A DNA stretch of 64,000 nt from an uncultured Porphyromonadaceae bacterium (GCA_900546365.1 URCF01000008.1:1-64000); one strand, 5' to 3'; shown: positions 9,027 to 18,498, counted from the stretch's first letter. The notes: generated by a model not told the origin, from the sequence alone. Translations and numbers: made by a program.

Positions 9027-9068
9027 GATGCTGCTGACATTCATTGTCAGGCAGCATCTTTTTTTTTT
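9027..9068 (+). terminator. Rho-independent terminator after the HIT gene
   Basis: GATGCTGC (9027-9034) pairs with GCAGCATC (9051-9058), extended by TGACA/TGTCA with a small bulge, followed by ten T. Confidence 0.93.
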
Positions 9069-9160
9069 AATTATACCACAGCAAGAAAAAAAACAAATCA
9101 CAATAGCACATTGTTATAAATCAGTAAAGACTCAACCACCTAACTAAAACATATTACACG

Positions 9161-10558
9161 ATGACCAACACCCCCATGCCCGTCAATCCCAAAGGCGGCA
9201 AACTTAAAGGTGTACGTGGACAGCTCCTCACCTTCAAGGCCGACCCCTTTCTCAACAACGAACAAGAGTGCTATGACTACTTCACCGATGCATTGGTCGT
9301 GATGCAGGACGGCCATATCCTTGAAGTTGGCAACTACAGCGATGTCAAGCCCAAATACCCCAAGCTCGGAGAAGCCGACATTGACACCTACACCGACTCC
9401 ATCATAATGCCCGGCTTCATTGACTGCCACGTGCATTATGTGCAAAGCCCGATGATCGGCTCGTTTGGCGACACCCTCCTCAAATGGCTCGACGAGTACA
9501 CTTTCCCCACCGAAAGCAAATTCAAAGACAAGAAATTTGCCGACGAGGTGGCTCATGAGTTCTTCAAACAGCTTCTTGAGCAAGGCACCACCACAGCCAA
9601 CGTGTTTGCCACCACCTTTGAAACCTCCGTGAACGCATTCTTTGAGGAGAGCGAGCGCTACAACACCCGCATGATCAGCGGCAAAGTGCTCCAGGACCGC
9701 AATCTCCCCGATTCCCTCAAAGACCCCGACACCGATCAGTCGATTGTCATTGCCGAAAAGCTTCTCAAGAAATGGCACCACCGCGGACGCCAGCTCTACG
9801 CTGTGATTCCGCGATTTGCTCCCACCTCCACCCCCAGGCAGCTGCAGCTCGCCGGCGAGCTGTATCAGCGCTACATTGACCAGGGTGTGTACATGCACAC
9901 CCATCTCGACGAGGTGCAGAGCGAAATCGACTGGGTAACCCAGCTCTTCCCCGACCAGCCCAACTACACCGAAGTTTACAAGCATTTCGGACTTGTGGAC
10001 AAACGCTCCATCATGGCCCATTGCTGTATTGTGCGCGAAGAGGAGTGGGACATTCTCCACAAATGCCAGTGCGGCGTGGCACACTGTCCGAGCAGCAACC
10101 TGTTTTTGGGCGATGGCGAATTCAAATATTGGGAAGCAAAGGAGCAGAGCCGTCCCGTGCGCGTAGGTATGGGCACTGATGTGGGCGGTGGCACCAACTT
10201 CTCCATACCCCGACAGCTCAACGAAGCCTACAAGGTGGCTATGCTCAATATGAAAAATCTTGATGCAGTCAAGAGCTTCTATCTCGCCACACGCGGTGGC
10301 GCCGAAGCCCTCCATCTCGAGAACACCATCGGCAGCATCGCACCCGGCTACGAAGCCGACATGGCTGTGATTGACCTCAAGCCATCGGAATTCGCCACTT
10401 GGCGCATGAAATTCACCAACTCCATCTTCGAGAAACTGTTTGTAATCATGACCCTCGGCCTCAACAACATCAACAAGGCCACATACGTGGCAGGCAACAA
10501 GGTATATGACCGCAACCGCAACAAGAAATGGATGTATGCCGACGAATTCAAGAAGTAA
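9161..10558 (+). CDS. guaD: Guanine deaminase
   Basis: Converts guanine to xanthine and ammonia; member of the metal-dependent amidohydrolase family. Metal ligands are visible: PGFIDCHVHY (His90, His92), MHTHLDE in the middle, and GTDVGGGTNFS, the family-specific loop with the aspartate. The length of 465 residues is as expected. The start at ATG 9161 follows an AT-rich leader in which I find no clear promoter box. The MFS transporter 79 bases downstream may form a purine salvage or uptake unit with it. Confidence 0.93.
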   Translation: MTNTPMPVNPKGGKLKGVRGQLLTFKADPFLNNEQECYDYFTDALVVMQDGHILEVGNYSDVKPKYPKLGEADIDTYTDSIIMPGFIDCHVHYVQSPMIGSFGDTLLKWLDEYTFPTESKFKDKKFADEVAHEFFKQLLEQGTTTANVFATTFETSVNAFFEESERYNTRMISGKVLQDRNLPDSLKDPDTDQSIVIAEKLLKKWHHRGRQLYAVIPRFAPTSTPRQLQLAGELYQRYIDQGVYMHTHLDEVQSEIDWVTQLFPDQPNYTEVYKHFGLVDKRSIMAHCCIVREEEWDILHKCQCGVAHCPSSNLFLGDGEFKYWEAKEQSRPVRVGMGTDVGGGTNFSIPRQLNEAYKVAMLNMKNLDAVKSFYLATRGGAEALHLENTIGSIAPGYEADMAVIDLKPSEFATWRMKFTNSIFEKLFVIMTLGLNNINKATYVAGNKVYDRNRNKKWMYADEFKK

Positions 10559-10587
10559 CGACACAATCCTCAATTATCAATAACCGC

Positions 10588-10619
10588 CCGGCGGGTCCCT
10601 CTCTCCCGGGGTCCGCCGG
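10588..10619 (+). terminator. Strong hairpin between guaD and the MFS gene
   Basis: CCGGCGG (10588-10594) pairs with CCGCCGG (10613-10619), and the inner GTCCC/GGGGT can extend the stem with wobble pairs. No T-run follows, so it may be a weak terminator or an mRNA-stabilising hairpin that sets unequal expression of the two genes. Confidence 0.5.
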
Positions 10620-10637
10620 CCAAACACCTTTTCAACT

Positions 10638-11858
10638 ATGACCGACTCCAAATCAAAACTCGTGCCAGCCAAATACCGTTTGGGAGGCCCGATGGCATGG
10701 TGGGTATGGATCCTCGCCACGATATTCGTGATATACCTGTTCAACATCCAAACCTCTTTTTCCGATGTGCAGGGCGACATTCAGCAGAAACTCAACCTTG
10801 ATGTAACCCACCTCACCCTCATCGCCGGCACATATACATGGGCCTTCGCGATATTCCAGTTCTTCGGCGGCGCATTCCTCGACTGCTTCGGCTCTCGCCG
10901 CGTGATGATTCCCGCATTCATCTTCGTCACCGCAGGCGTGCTGCTCTACGGATTGGCCGACAGCTATGTGATGATTCTCCTTGCCCAGGTACTGATGGCC
11001 CTCGGCGCATGCTGCGGTTTCGTCGGCGCCGGCTACATCGGCGGTGTATGGTTCGGCATGGCCGCCTATGGCACCATGTTTGGCTATGTGCAGACCCTCT
11101 CGTCGGTAGGCTCAGCCGTGCAGCAGCCTGTCATTGAATGGCTTCTGAGCAAGATGAGCTACAACGCCATGTTCATCGGCATGGGCGTGATCGGCGTGGT
11201 GCTCGTGATTCTCGCCTTCATCTATATGCGCAACCCCGAGCCGGTGCCTGTGACCCGCAACCCGTTCAAAGTGGTGGGCAACAACCTGCTCCAGATCTTC
11301 AAGAAACCGCAGATGTGGATTGCCGCCGTTTGGGGTGGCATCATCTTCGGCCTCAACCTTGCACTCGGAGTGGTATGGACTCCGGAAATATTTGAAGCCC
11401 AAGGCTATGACAACGGTTATATCGGAACAGCCCTCCTTTGGCTCGGCCTCGCCGCAGGTTCCTGCTTCTGGCCCCAGTGGAGCAACCGCATCCACAGCCG
11501 CAAAATCCCCAGCATCATCGGTGCTCTGATGATGATAGTAGGTCTCGCCCTCGTGGTTTTCGTATCAATGCCCATGTGGCTTATGGTGGTGATGATGTTC
11601 ATCATCGGTATGGGCGCCACTGCCCACATGCTCGCCTTCTCGGTGGGTGGTGATGTGGCAGGCGGCCCGCTCGTCGGCACCTCCAGCGCATTCCTCAACG
11701 GCATCATGTTCATCTTCGGCGGACTGCTGCAGAACATCCCCTCAGCTCTCCGCAGCGACGGCTACAGCTTTGAAGGTATGTTCACGCCTTTCATCATCGC
11801 CGCAGTCATAGCCCTCATATTCATCTTCATTCAGAAAGAAACTGCACCCAAAAACTAA
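10638..11858 (+). CDS. MFS transporter (oxalate/formate antiporter-like)
   Basis: A 406-residue polytopic membrane protein with about 12 hydrophobic segments; the first (WWVWILATIFVIYLFNI) follows a short basic N-terminus. Overall pattern and glycine-rich helices (LGACCGFVGAGYIGGVWFG) resemble the NarK/OFA branch of the major facilitator superfamily. No substrate can be read from the sequence. Its place after guaD makes a purine or related metabolite a reasonable guess, but only a guess. Confidence 0.8.
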   Translation: MTDSKSKLVPAKYRLGGPMAWWVWILATIFVIYLFNIQTSFSDVQGDIQQKLNLDVTHLTLIAGTYTWAFAIFQFFGGAFLDCFGSRRVMIPAFIFVTAGVLLYGLADSYVMILLAQVLMALGACCGFVGAGYIGGVWFGMAAYGTMFGYVQTLSSVGSAVQQPVIEWLLSKMSYNAMFIGMGVIGVVLVILAFIYMRNPEPVPVTRNPFKVVGNNLLQIFKKPQMWIAAVWGGIIFGLNLALGVVWTPEIFEAQGYDNGYIGTALLWLGLAAGSCFWPQWSNRIHSRKIPSIIGALMMIVGLALVVFVSMPMWLMVVMMFIIGMGATAHMLAFSVGGDVAGGPLVGTSSAFLNGIMFIFGGLLQNIPSALRSDGYSFEGMFTPFIIAAVIALIFIFIQKETAPKN

Positions 11859-11892
11859 TTGACAGCAGCAATTCAGAACAACTTCTGAAGCC

Positions 11893-11929
11893 ACCGCGCC
11901 GGCACCCCGCCGGTGCGGTTTTGCTTTTT
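11893..11929 (+). terminator. Rho-independent terminator after the MFS gene
   Basis: ACCGC-g-CCGGC (11893-11903) pairs with GCCGG-t-GCGGT (11909-11919), followed by a T-rich tract ending near 11929. Confidence 0.88.
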
Positions 11930-12018
11930 ATCCGCTTCGGCACAAACCATTAATGCAACAGCGTCTCCACACTGAATATCAATCTCTTGCCACAAACGCT
12001 ATGGGCTGAATAGTTATT

Positions 12019-12717
12019 CTAAACCGTATAGCCGAGCAGGTCGAGAATCAACGGGGCGAGGAGGGCTGTGAGAACGCCATTGAGGGTCAAACCGATGGAG
12101 GAGAACGCGCCATATCGCTCGCTGACTTCCATGGCTGCGGCTGTGCCCACGGCATGGGAGGCTGTGCCGATCGACAATCCCCCGGCTATAGGCGAATGTA
12201 TATGGCTCATCTTCACTATCCTGAACCCGGCCATGCTGCCGAAAATTCCGGTGGCCACCACAACGGCGGCTGTGAGCGGCGGTATTCCTCCCACAGCCTG
12301 GGATATCTCCATGGCTATAGGTGTGGTCACGGCCTTGGGAGCCAAAGAGATTACAACCTCGCGGCTCGCACCGAAGAGCTCGGCCAACAGCACTACACTC
12401 ACCACTCCGGCCACACATCCGGCCAACTCCGACAGCAGCAACGGCAACAGCTGGCGACGGATGGTGGACAGCTGCTTGTAGAGCGGCACCCCGAGAGCCA
12501 CCACCGCCGGCTTGAGCCAGAAATCTATATAGTCGCCCCCCGCACGGTAGGTGTCGTAGTCAATGTCGCACATCATCAAAAAGCATATCATGGCGGCTAT
12601 CGACAGTAGTATCGGATTGAGCAGCCTGATGCCGGTGCGGCGCTGCAACAGCTGCGCACCGAGATAGAACCCGAATGTGAGGGCGATGAGGAAATATTTG
12701 TTTTGCAGAAACTCCAT
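12019..12717 (-). CDS. lrgB: LrgB family membrane protein
   Basis: A 232-residue membrane protein of the LrgB/CidB family, partner of the LrgA holin-like protein; the pair is linked to murein hydrolase control or, in plastids and some bacteria, to glycolate/pyruvate export. The conserved core SLAPKAVTTPIAMEISQ and the run SPIAGGLSIGTASHAVGTAA are clear. Start ATG 12717 overlaps the end of lrgA by one base, so the two are co-translated; a longer open frame upstream only shadows lrgA. It converges with the MFS gene. Confidence 0.93.
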   Translation of the reverse strand: MEFLQNKYFLIALTFGFYLGAQLLQRRTGIRLLNPILLSIAAMICFLMMCDIDYDTYRAGGDYIDFWLKPAVVALGVPLYKQLSTIRRQLLPLLLSELAGCVAGVVSVVLLAELFGASREVVISLAPKAVTTPIAMEISQAVGGIPPLTAAVVVATGIFGSMAGFRIVKMSHIHSPIAGGLSIGTASHAVGTAAAMEVSERYGAFSSIGLTLNGVLTALLAPLILDLLGYTV

Positions 12718-13091
12718 CACTGCATCACCTCCTCTCTGCGATGCGATATGCGCGAAGATGCCTTTCGGGTAAGCTGATGCACCCACCCTGTGACACCGAT
12801 TATCACCACCGTGCTCACCACAGTGGCGCATACTATCGGCACCCATTGGTCGGCCACAAGCCCCAGACAATTCATCAGCCCAATGCCGGCGGGCACGAAA
12901 AAGAATCCGAGATTGTGCACCAGAAATCCTGACAGACGGTCCACCCATTCGAGCTTCACTATGCCGCATTTCAAACTCGCGCACAGAAGCACCATCCCTA
13001 TGATGCTCGACGGCACAGGCACACCGGTGAGCTTCACCACCAGTTCGCCCGCCACAAGGAAGGCGAACAGCACTCCAAATTGCAATATCAT
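12717..13091 (-). CDS. lrgA: CidA/LrgA family holin-like protein
   Basis: A 124-residue protein with four predicted transmembrane helices, starting MILQFGVLFAFLVAGELVV and containing VPVPSSIIGMVLL and GFFFVPAGIGLMN, hallmarks of the family. I choose ATG 13091 over upstream starts at 13130 and 13172 because the -7 promoter box (TAACTTTG on the minus strand, 13121-13128) lies between them, so the upstream starts would not be transcribed. It forms an operon with lrgB. Confidence 0.92.
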   Translation of the reverse strand: MILQFGVLFAFLVAGELVVKLTGVPVPSSIIGMVLLCASLKCGIVKLEWVDRLSGFLVHNLGFFFVPAGIGLMNCLGLVADQWVPIVCATVVSTVVIIGVTGWVHQLTRKASSRISHRREEVMQ

Positions 13092-13120
13092 AAGCTGTGT
13101 ATGTGTAATTTCAGCGGCAA

Positions 13121-13128
13121 AGTTACCC
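13121..13128 (-). promoter_or_regulatory. -7 box of the lrgAB promoter
   Basis: TAACTTTG on the minus strand. No clear TTTG at -33. It faces away from the -7 box of the RsmI-like gene 20 bases further on, so the two promoters overlap back to back. Confidence 0.5.
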
Positions 13129-13147
13129 ATTATGTGCGAAATATTGC

Positions 13148-13155
13148 TACATTTG
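13148..13155 (+). promoter_or_regulatory. -7 box of the RsmI-like gene, nearly leaderless
   Basis: TACATTTG ends 9 bases before the ATG at 13165. With the usual distance to the start of transcription the leader would be only a few bases. Confidence 0.6.
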
Positions 13156-13164
13156 CAAATTATT

Positions 13165-13887
13165 ATGAGCATATCCGACCCACATACCCCGACGCTCTAC
13201 CTCCTGCCGGTGCCTTTGAGTGACACCGACCCTGCACAGGTGATGCCCCCCAACTGCATAGAGGTGGCATGCACGGTGAAGCATTTCATTGTGGAGAATA
13301 TTCGCAGCGCACGCCGTTTTCTCAAACGGTGCAGCCGCGACATTAACATCGACTCGCTCACATTCAGCGTGCTCGACGAGCACACCGACCCCGCCGATGT
13401 GGCCGCCATGCTTGAGCCTATGGCTCAGGGATATGACATGGCCGTGGTGAGCGAGGCCGGATGTCCTGCCGTGGCCGACCCCGGAGCTCTTGCCGTGGCA
13501 CGCGCTCAGGAGCTGGGCTACAGAGTGGATCCGCTCATAGGCCCCTCCAGCATCCTGCTGGCGCTGATGGCCTCGGGGTTCAACGGTCAGTCGTTCGCCT
13601 TTGCCGGCTACCTCCCCGTGGAGTCCGGAGCACGCACCGCCAAGCTCCGCGAAATGGAGCGGCGCATCACCCGCGAGCATCAGACCCAGATATTTATTGA
13701 AACACCGTATCGCAACAACAAGCTCATTGCCGAACTCTGCCGCATACTCCCCCCTGAGATGAAGCTGTGTGTGGCTTCCGACATCACCGGCGAGCGGCAA
13801 AGCATCCTCACACGCCCTCTCCGACGATGGGCCAAGGAACACTACGACTACGGCAAAACACCAACCATATTTTTGCTCTTTTCGTAG
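13165..13887 (+). CDS. RsmI-like SAM-dependent methyltransferase
   Basis: A 240-residue member of the tetrapyrrole-methylase/RsmI superfamily. SEAGCPAVADPG corresponds to the RsmI SDAGTPxxSDPG loop, GPSSILLALMASGF to the substrate loop, and ETPYRNN is also family-typical. RsmI 2'-O-methylates C1402 of 16S rRNA. The N-terminal TLYLLPVPLSDTD differs from the RsmI GTLYVVATPIGN, so this may be a Bacteroidota paralogue with another target. I start it at ATG 13165, which fits both homologues and the promoter; the frame is open upstream but runs antisense through lrgA. The next gene's ATG follows its stop immediately. Confidence 0.85.
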   Translation: MSISDPHTPTLYLLPVPLSDTDPAQVMPPNCIEVACTVKHFIVENIRSARRFLKRCSRDINIDSLTFSVLDEHTDPADVAAMLEPMAQGYDMAVVSEAGCPAVADPGALAVARAQELGYRVDPLIGPSSILLALMASGFNGQSFAFAGYLPVESGARTAKLREMERRITREHQTQIFIETPYRNNKLIAELCRILPPEMKLCVASDITGERQSILTRPLRRWAKEHYDYGKTPTIFLLFS

Positions 13888-14934
13888 ATGGCACGCAGAA
13901 AACTGAAAATCAACACCGCGCAGCCCGGCCTGTTTGACCTGTTCGCTGACAACAACTCTATCCCGGAAAGCACCGCCAAAGGGATACACGACTTTGTGGT
14001 CAACTCCGCCAGAAAAGCAGCCACGCCTCCCGCAGCTGCCTCCGCCGACATCGTGGAGCCATTGTCGCCCGACTCGCTCTCCAAGGCTGACACCATACGC
14101 TTCATCAGCTTTGGCAGCGGCAGCTCCGGCAATTGCGCCTACATCGGCGACAGCTCCTGCGGCATCCTCATCGACGCAGGCGTTGACAACAAGCGTCTGC
14201 TCGAGGAGCTAAGCCGCAACGGGCTATCCATCAACAACATCAAAGGTATCCTCCTCACCCACGACCATAGCGACCATGTGAGATACGTGTATGCCATCGT
14301 GCGCAAACACACCCATATCGGCATATATTGCACCCCAAAAACCCTCAACGGTCTGCTCCGGCGGCACAGCATCTCCCGACGCATCAAGGACTACCATAAG
14401 CCGCTGTACAAGGAGTTCCCGTTCAAGATTGGCGATTTTGAAATCACAGCTTTCGATGTGAGCCACGATGGCACCGACAACTGCGGCTACTTCATCACCC
14501 ATGGCTCCCACAAATTTGCCGTGGCCACCGACCTCGGATGTATCACCGACCGTGTGGACCACTATATGCGCCAGGCTCAATATATCATGATTGAGAGCAA
14601 CTACGACCGCTATATGCTCGACCACGGCCCTTACCCGCTCTACCTGCGAGCCCGGATAGCCGCCGAGCGCGGACACCTCGACAACACGGTGACGGCCAAC
14701 TTCCTCAAGCAGATTTTCAGCCCAGCGCTCCGCTATGTGTTCCTCTGCCACCTCAGCCACGACAACAACACCCCCGAGATAGCGCTGCAAACTGTCCGCA
14801 CCGCCCTCACCGAGGCCGGCGCGCCGAGAGTGGGCGACGGCTCCGACCCGAGGCTACAGAACAACGGAGGCACCGAGCTTATCGCGCTGCCGCGCTTCGA
14901 CTCCTCCCCACTCTTCACTTTCCGTCTTGACTGA
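13888..14934 (+). CDS. YycJ-like metallo-beta-lactamase-fold hydrolase with N-terminal extension
   Basis: A 348-residue protein. From about residue 71 it follows YycJ/WalJ-type MBL proteins (IRFISFGSGSSGNCAYIG, then LTHDHSDHV with the HxHxDH zinc motif, and CHLSHDNN near the end); relatives are thought to be exonucleases of replication or repair. The first 70 residues are a low-complexity extension with QPGLFDLF at residues 12-19, similar to the beta-clamp-binding consensus. It is directly adjacent to the methyltransferase stop, so the two are co-transcribed. Confidence 0.85.
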   Translation: MARRKLKINTAQPGLFDLFADNNSIPESTAKGIHDFVVNSARKAATPPAAASADIVEPLSPDSLSKADTIRFISFGSGSSGNCAYIGDSSCGILIDAGVDNKRLLEELSRNGLSINNIKGILLTHDHSDHVRYVYAIVRKHTHIGIYCTPKTLNGLLRRHSISRRIKDYHKPLYKEFPFKIGDFEITAFDVSHDGTDNCGYFITHGSHKFAVATDLGCITDRVDHYMRQAQYIMIESNYDRYMLDHGPYPLYLRARIAAERGHLDNTVTANFLKQIFSPALRYVFLCHLSHDNNTPEIALQTVRTALTEAGAPRVGDGSDPRLQNNGGTELIALPRFDSSPLFTFRLD

Positions 14935-15050
14935 GGAAAGAAGTGGACAGCGACCTTCAAAACGCACACAAAAGCCATTAATTAACAACTATTTAGCCGA
15001 CACAGGCAAATAAATCATCAATTGAACGTAAGCTTTTGCAAAAAAACATT

Positions 15051-15058
15051 TATATTTG
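15051..15058 (+). promoter_or_regulatory. -7 box of the LRR gene
   Basis: TATATTTG 46 bases before ATG 15105; no convincing TTTG at the -33 distance. The rest of 14935-15050 shows nothing I can name. Confidence 0.5.
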
Positions 15059-15104
15059 CAAAAACTACTTCAATACGCCCTTTAATCCCTTAAAATACAC
15101 TCCC

Positions 15105-16426
15105 ATGAAAACAGATAATAATATGAAAAGGATAATGACGATTATAGCCGTTGCGCTGATGTGTGTGGCGGTGGCGCGGGCAGAGGATGAGTTTGTGCCG
15201 CAGATGGAGTGTATCGATGGCATTTGGTATGAGACTTTCATGCCGTCAAAAGAGACAGTTCCCTCAAACCACCCCGGAGAAAGAAAAAATTGCGCCGAAG
15301 TGCTGGGTGTGGGTGCCGGTGAGGTGTTTGCTCGCGTATGCCGTAATGAGGAGGAGGAGATTGTGCCAATCAGTTCGGATCTCACAATTCCAAGCCATGT
15401 AACAATCGGAGGTATGGAGTATGAGGTGATAGCTACCGGCAAATATTCACTTGGGAAAATTACTAACGGTGCTACCGTTACATTGCCCTCCACAATCAAG
15501 TTGATTGGTTCCGGCTCAGTATGGGCTAATCATGAATATCTCAATATGGGACAAGTGGAATTTGATGAAGCGTATGTTAAGATTCCTGAATCTATTATTG
15601 TCGTTGAATCGCTTTGTTTCTTTGGGTTAAAATCAAAGCATGATGTTTATCTACCCAAAGTGAGCTGTTGGATGTCAGCTCATTAGGCAGCTTAACAGTT
15701 TCAAAGCTGACATTAGGGCCAAAGTTGACAGCCATGAGAGACTATTGCATTCCAGTAGTTGAGGAACTGGTGTTTGCGGACGGAGATGAAGACGCTACAC
15801 GATGGGATGCCTTCGGGATAGAAAAGGGTCACACTTATCTTTGTCCGGATGCTATTTGTTCTACTAATTTAAAAGAACTCAGATTGCCAAAGTGGGAAAA
15901 ATTGGAGTTGTGTGATTGTTTTATCTCATACAACAAATCCTTGGAGCGCATTATTTTTCCGGAAATCAAACTGATTACGTACGGTTTTGGGTTGACCTAC
16001 AAGGGTATTGACACTTCGATATTTTATGGATATTTTATTGAAGAATGTCCGAATTTGAGGGAAGTGGTATCTCTTGGAGAAACGCCTCCGCAGATGAATG
16101 TCGGATCCAATTATTTCAACAAGGGCTTTTATGAAGGTACAAGCGGCGAGTTTGAGTTCATGGACAATATAGATGATTGTGTGCTGAAGGTGCCGGCGGG
16201 AAGCGAGGAGCTGTATCGCGCCGACCCGGTTTGGGGCAAGTTCAAGACCATATACGGGTTTGAGAACGGCGACTACACTTCCATCGTTATGCCCGAAGTT
16301 GCTGCTCCGGAGGCGGAAGCCGTGCCTGTATATCACAACCTACAGGGGATAAAAGTAGAGCACCCTGTGTGCGGTCAGCTCTACATCCGCACTGTCGGCT
16401 CCCGCACCGACAAGGTGGTATATTAA
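15105..16426 (+). pseudogene. Secreted leucine-rich-repeat (BspA-like) protein, frameshifted
   Basis: The first half begins with a signal peptide (MKRIMTIIAVALMCVAVARA, from ATG 15123 or with six more residues from 15105) and reads through surface-LRR-like sequence to DVYLPKV, then meets a stop at 15684-15686. The second half continues in another frame from about 15662 (ELLDVSSLGSLTVSKLTLGP) to 16426. Adding one G after 15662 restores LPKVELLDVSSLGS, matching LPNIRTIGPYAFTESNVRR of the paralogue at 27840-28967, so a one-base deletion is the simplest reading. Both end in a short segment (YHNLQGIKVEHP, then a KVVY end) like a T9SS sorting tail. It could be a true pseudogene, a phase-variable state or a sequencing error. 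Confidence 0.75.
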
Positions 16427-18498
16427 GGGCACCTTCGACTGATGAACTCCGTTTCCATCTGCCACCAGTCGATGGGGGCCGGAGGCTCAGGCCATGAGGC
16501 GAGGCGGGCCTCAAACCACCTCTTCCACCGGGGATAATACAGTCCGCGGAGCAAACCGGCCCATTCGCGGTGGGCATAGTCGTGCAGGCCACCTTTGTCG
16601 GAAGCCTCGCGGCCTCCCCAGGTGGTGACAAGAGTCAGAGCGTTGCGCTCATAAAGATCCTTATCAGCCTTCGACACACCGCAATTGCGCGCCGCCTCAG
16701 TCCAGCTGTCAAGCCTGAACGCCGGATGAGTGGCCAGCAGTGAATCCTGCTCTAAAATCAGCTTCAGAAACCGCTCCGCATTGATACGGTAGTCGGCACT
16801 GTCGCCGCGTGAGGCAGCATCTTTTATATCCGCCATAATGAGCCGCCCGCGCTCCGCGTTGGCCTGACGCTCCACATCCACAAGGTCGTAGCAAAAAGCC
16901 GGGTTTACCCCAAGCCTGCCCTCAGCCTTGCGGAGCATTTCGGCCGCCTTTATCACATCCTCCGAACGATAATACTCCTCGGAATTGGCCCAGGTGGAAG
17001 CCGACACAGGGTTCATGCACGGGCGCGCGCAGAACAGCGATTCAGTGGTGCCCTGCTGGCGATTATGGGCAGGAGCATTGAGGATTGATGAGCCGAGCAG
17101 CTTCCAGGCGTTGACAGCGTCATCGTTGCGCTCGCCGTAGCGCGCTGTGATGTAGTCGGCCAACCATTGGTCCACCTCCACATCCTCGCGCCACGGCAGC
17201 TCGCTGAGCAGCTCATACATCACGGAATTGTTCTCAATCCCCTCCATAGTCATCCCCGCGCCCTGCATCAGAGGATCGCCGAGCTGACTCCTGTATGCCA
17301 ACGGAATATGGTGTAGCTTGCCGTGAAGCCCCACATTGCCGCCATAGTTGAGCAGCATGCACCACACCCGGGGATGATGGCCAAATCCCTCCTTGCGATA
17401 CCACGGCGAACTGCTGTCGCCACACTGCGGCATCGATTCGGCAAAAAGGTCGAGCACCACCACATCCTCCGCCTCAAGCGAGTCGATGAGTGCCGTGCGG
17501 GGATTGTCCTGCCATGCCTGTATCACCCATTTGCTGCCCGGCGAGGCTTTTTGCGCCTCTCCGAGCAATGCCCGTCCGGCCGCCGGGAGGTCCACACCAT
17601 CGGTGCTCCCGCCTTCATGAAACGGGTCCATGGCATAATAGCCCGACTTCCCCACAATATCTTTCTGAGCTTCGTAATATGCCCCGGCCACGCGGCTGAA
17701 CGCAGTGTCGGTGGGTTGCAGAAACGCCGGGCGCACATACCCGAGCCACATTCCCGGGTCGGACACACTCAGGCCAAGCTCCCGGTCGGCATCCGCGGGA
17801 ACCATACCAGAATATCCCGGAAGCACAGGGGTCATATCCATATCGCGCATCGCATCGGCCACAAACCGCCCGAGCCGCGCATCGCGCTCATACATGGCGT
17901 CGGACTGAGGCCCGCCCCACCCTTGCAGATTGTTCATCAGCCACCATGCCTGATAGGCCGGCCCGGCCACGAAACCGTCCACCTTGCCGGCGGGATATCC
18001 GAGATTGGTGAGCGTCTGCCGCCACACAGCGGCACTCCCCACCAGCATCAGCGGCATATTCACCCCGTGGAGAGCCATCCAGTCCACCTCCCGCTGCCAC
18101 CGGGTATCGTCCCAGAACGGCATACTGTAGGAAAATGTGCAGTAGTTCAGATAGTAGCGCATCGGCACATTGGCAGTGCGCCGCTCCGCAATCTTCACAG
18201 CCGGCAGAGTGTCGGGCAGCACAGCCGAGCTTCGCTCCCAGCTTATCTGCACTCCGGCATGATATTTCAGATACCAATGCACGCCCATGGCCGCGCTCAC
18301 CTTGTTGTTGGCGGTCACGCGGGGTTTGGCTCCCTGCTGCGACAGCTCGAAAAAATCGCTCCGCGATGGCTCTATCACCACCTCTATCTTATTGGAAAAA
18401 CCATTGTCGATACGCTCCAGCAAAGGATCTATAACCCCGGCGCATACGGTGGATGCACACACCCCCGCAAAAGTCAGTAGCAAAAGTATCTGTTTCAT
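16423..18498 (-). CDS. Alpha-N-acetylglucosaminidase, GH89
   Basis: A 691-residue secreted glycoside hydrolase removing terminal alpha-linked N-acetylglucosamine, for example from mucin or heparan-type glycans. A signal peptide MKQILLLLTFAGVCASTVCA precedes family sequence such as MRYYLNYCTFSYSMPFWDD, VLPGYSGMVP and WWLMNNLQGWGGP. The two catalytic glutamates of human NAGLU appear to correspond to the Glu in DPFHEGGS and in GMTMEGIENN. I start at ATG 18498, the signal-peptide methionine, not the longer frame to 18540. Its stop shares TTAA with the stop of the convergent LRR gene (16423-16426). Confidence 0.93.
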   Translation of the reverse strand: MKQILLLLTFAGVCASTVCAGVIDPLLERIDNGFSNKIEVVIEPSRSDFFELSQQGAKPRVTANNKVSAAMGVHWYLKYHAGVQISWERSSAVLPDTLPAVKIAERRTANVPMRYYLNYCTFSYSMPFWDDTRWQREVDWMALHGVNMPLMLVGSAAVWRQTLTNLGYPAGKVDGFVAGPAYQAWWLMNNLQGWGGPQSDAMYERDARLGRFVADAMRDMDMTPVLPGYSGMVPADADRELGLSVSDPGMWLGYVRPAFLQPTDTAFSRVAGAYYEAQKDIVGKSGYYAMDPFHEGGSTDGVDLPAAGRALLGEAQKASPGSKWVIQAWQDNPRTALIDSLEAEDVVVLDLFAESMPQCGDSSSPWYRKEGFGHHPRVWCMLLNYGGNVGLHGKLHHIPLAYRSQLGDPLMQGAGMTMEGIENNSVMYELLSELPWREDVEVDQWLADYITARYGERNDDAVNAWKLLGSSILNAPAHNRQQGTTESLFCARPCMNPVSASTWANSEEYYRSEDVIKAAEMLRKAEGRLGVNPAFCYDLVDVERQANAERGRLIMADIKDAASRGDSADYRINAERFLKLILEQDSLLATHPAFRLDSWTEAARNCGVSKADKDLYERNALTLVTTWGGREASDKGGLHDYAHREWAGLLRGLYYPRWKRWFEARLASWPEPPAPIDWWQMETEFISRRCP

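Noticed and set aside
9140..10573. A 477-codon open frame on the strand opposite guaD
   Set aside because: Its product is rich in His, Val and Gly in the pattern given by reverse-reading GC-rich codons, and it covers guaD, whose motifs are clear. Similar antisense frames lie opposite metK, the C69 gene, the M6 gene and the kinase; all are shadows.
17323..18480. A 385-codon plus-strand frame opposite the GH89 gene
   Set aside because: No domain or export signal; Pro/His/Arg-rich antisense sequence inside a well-supported glycosidase gene.
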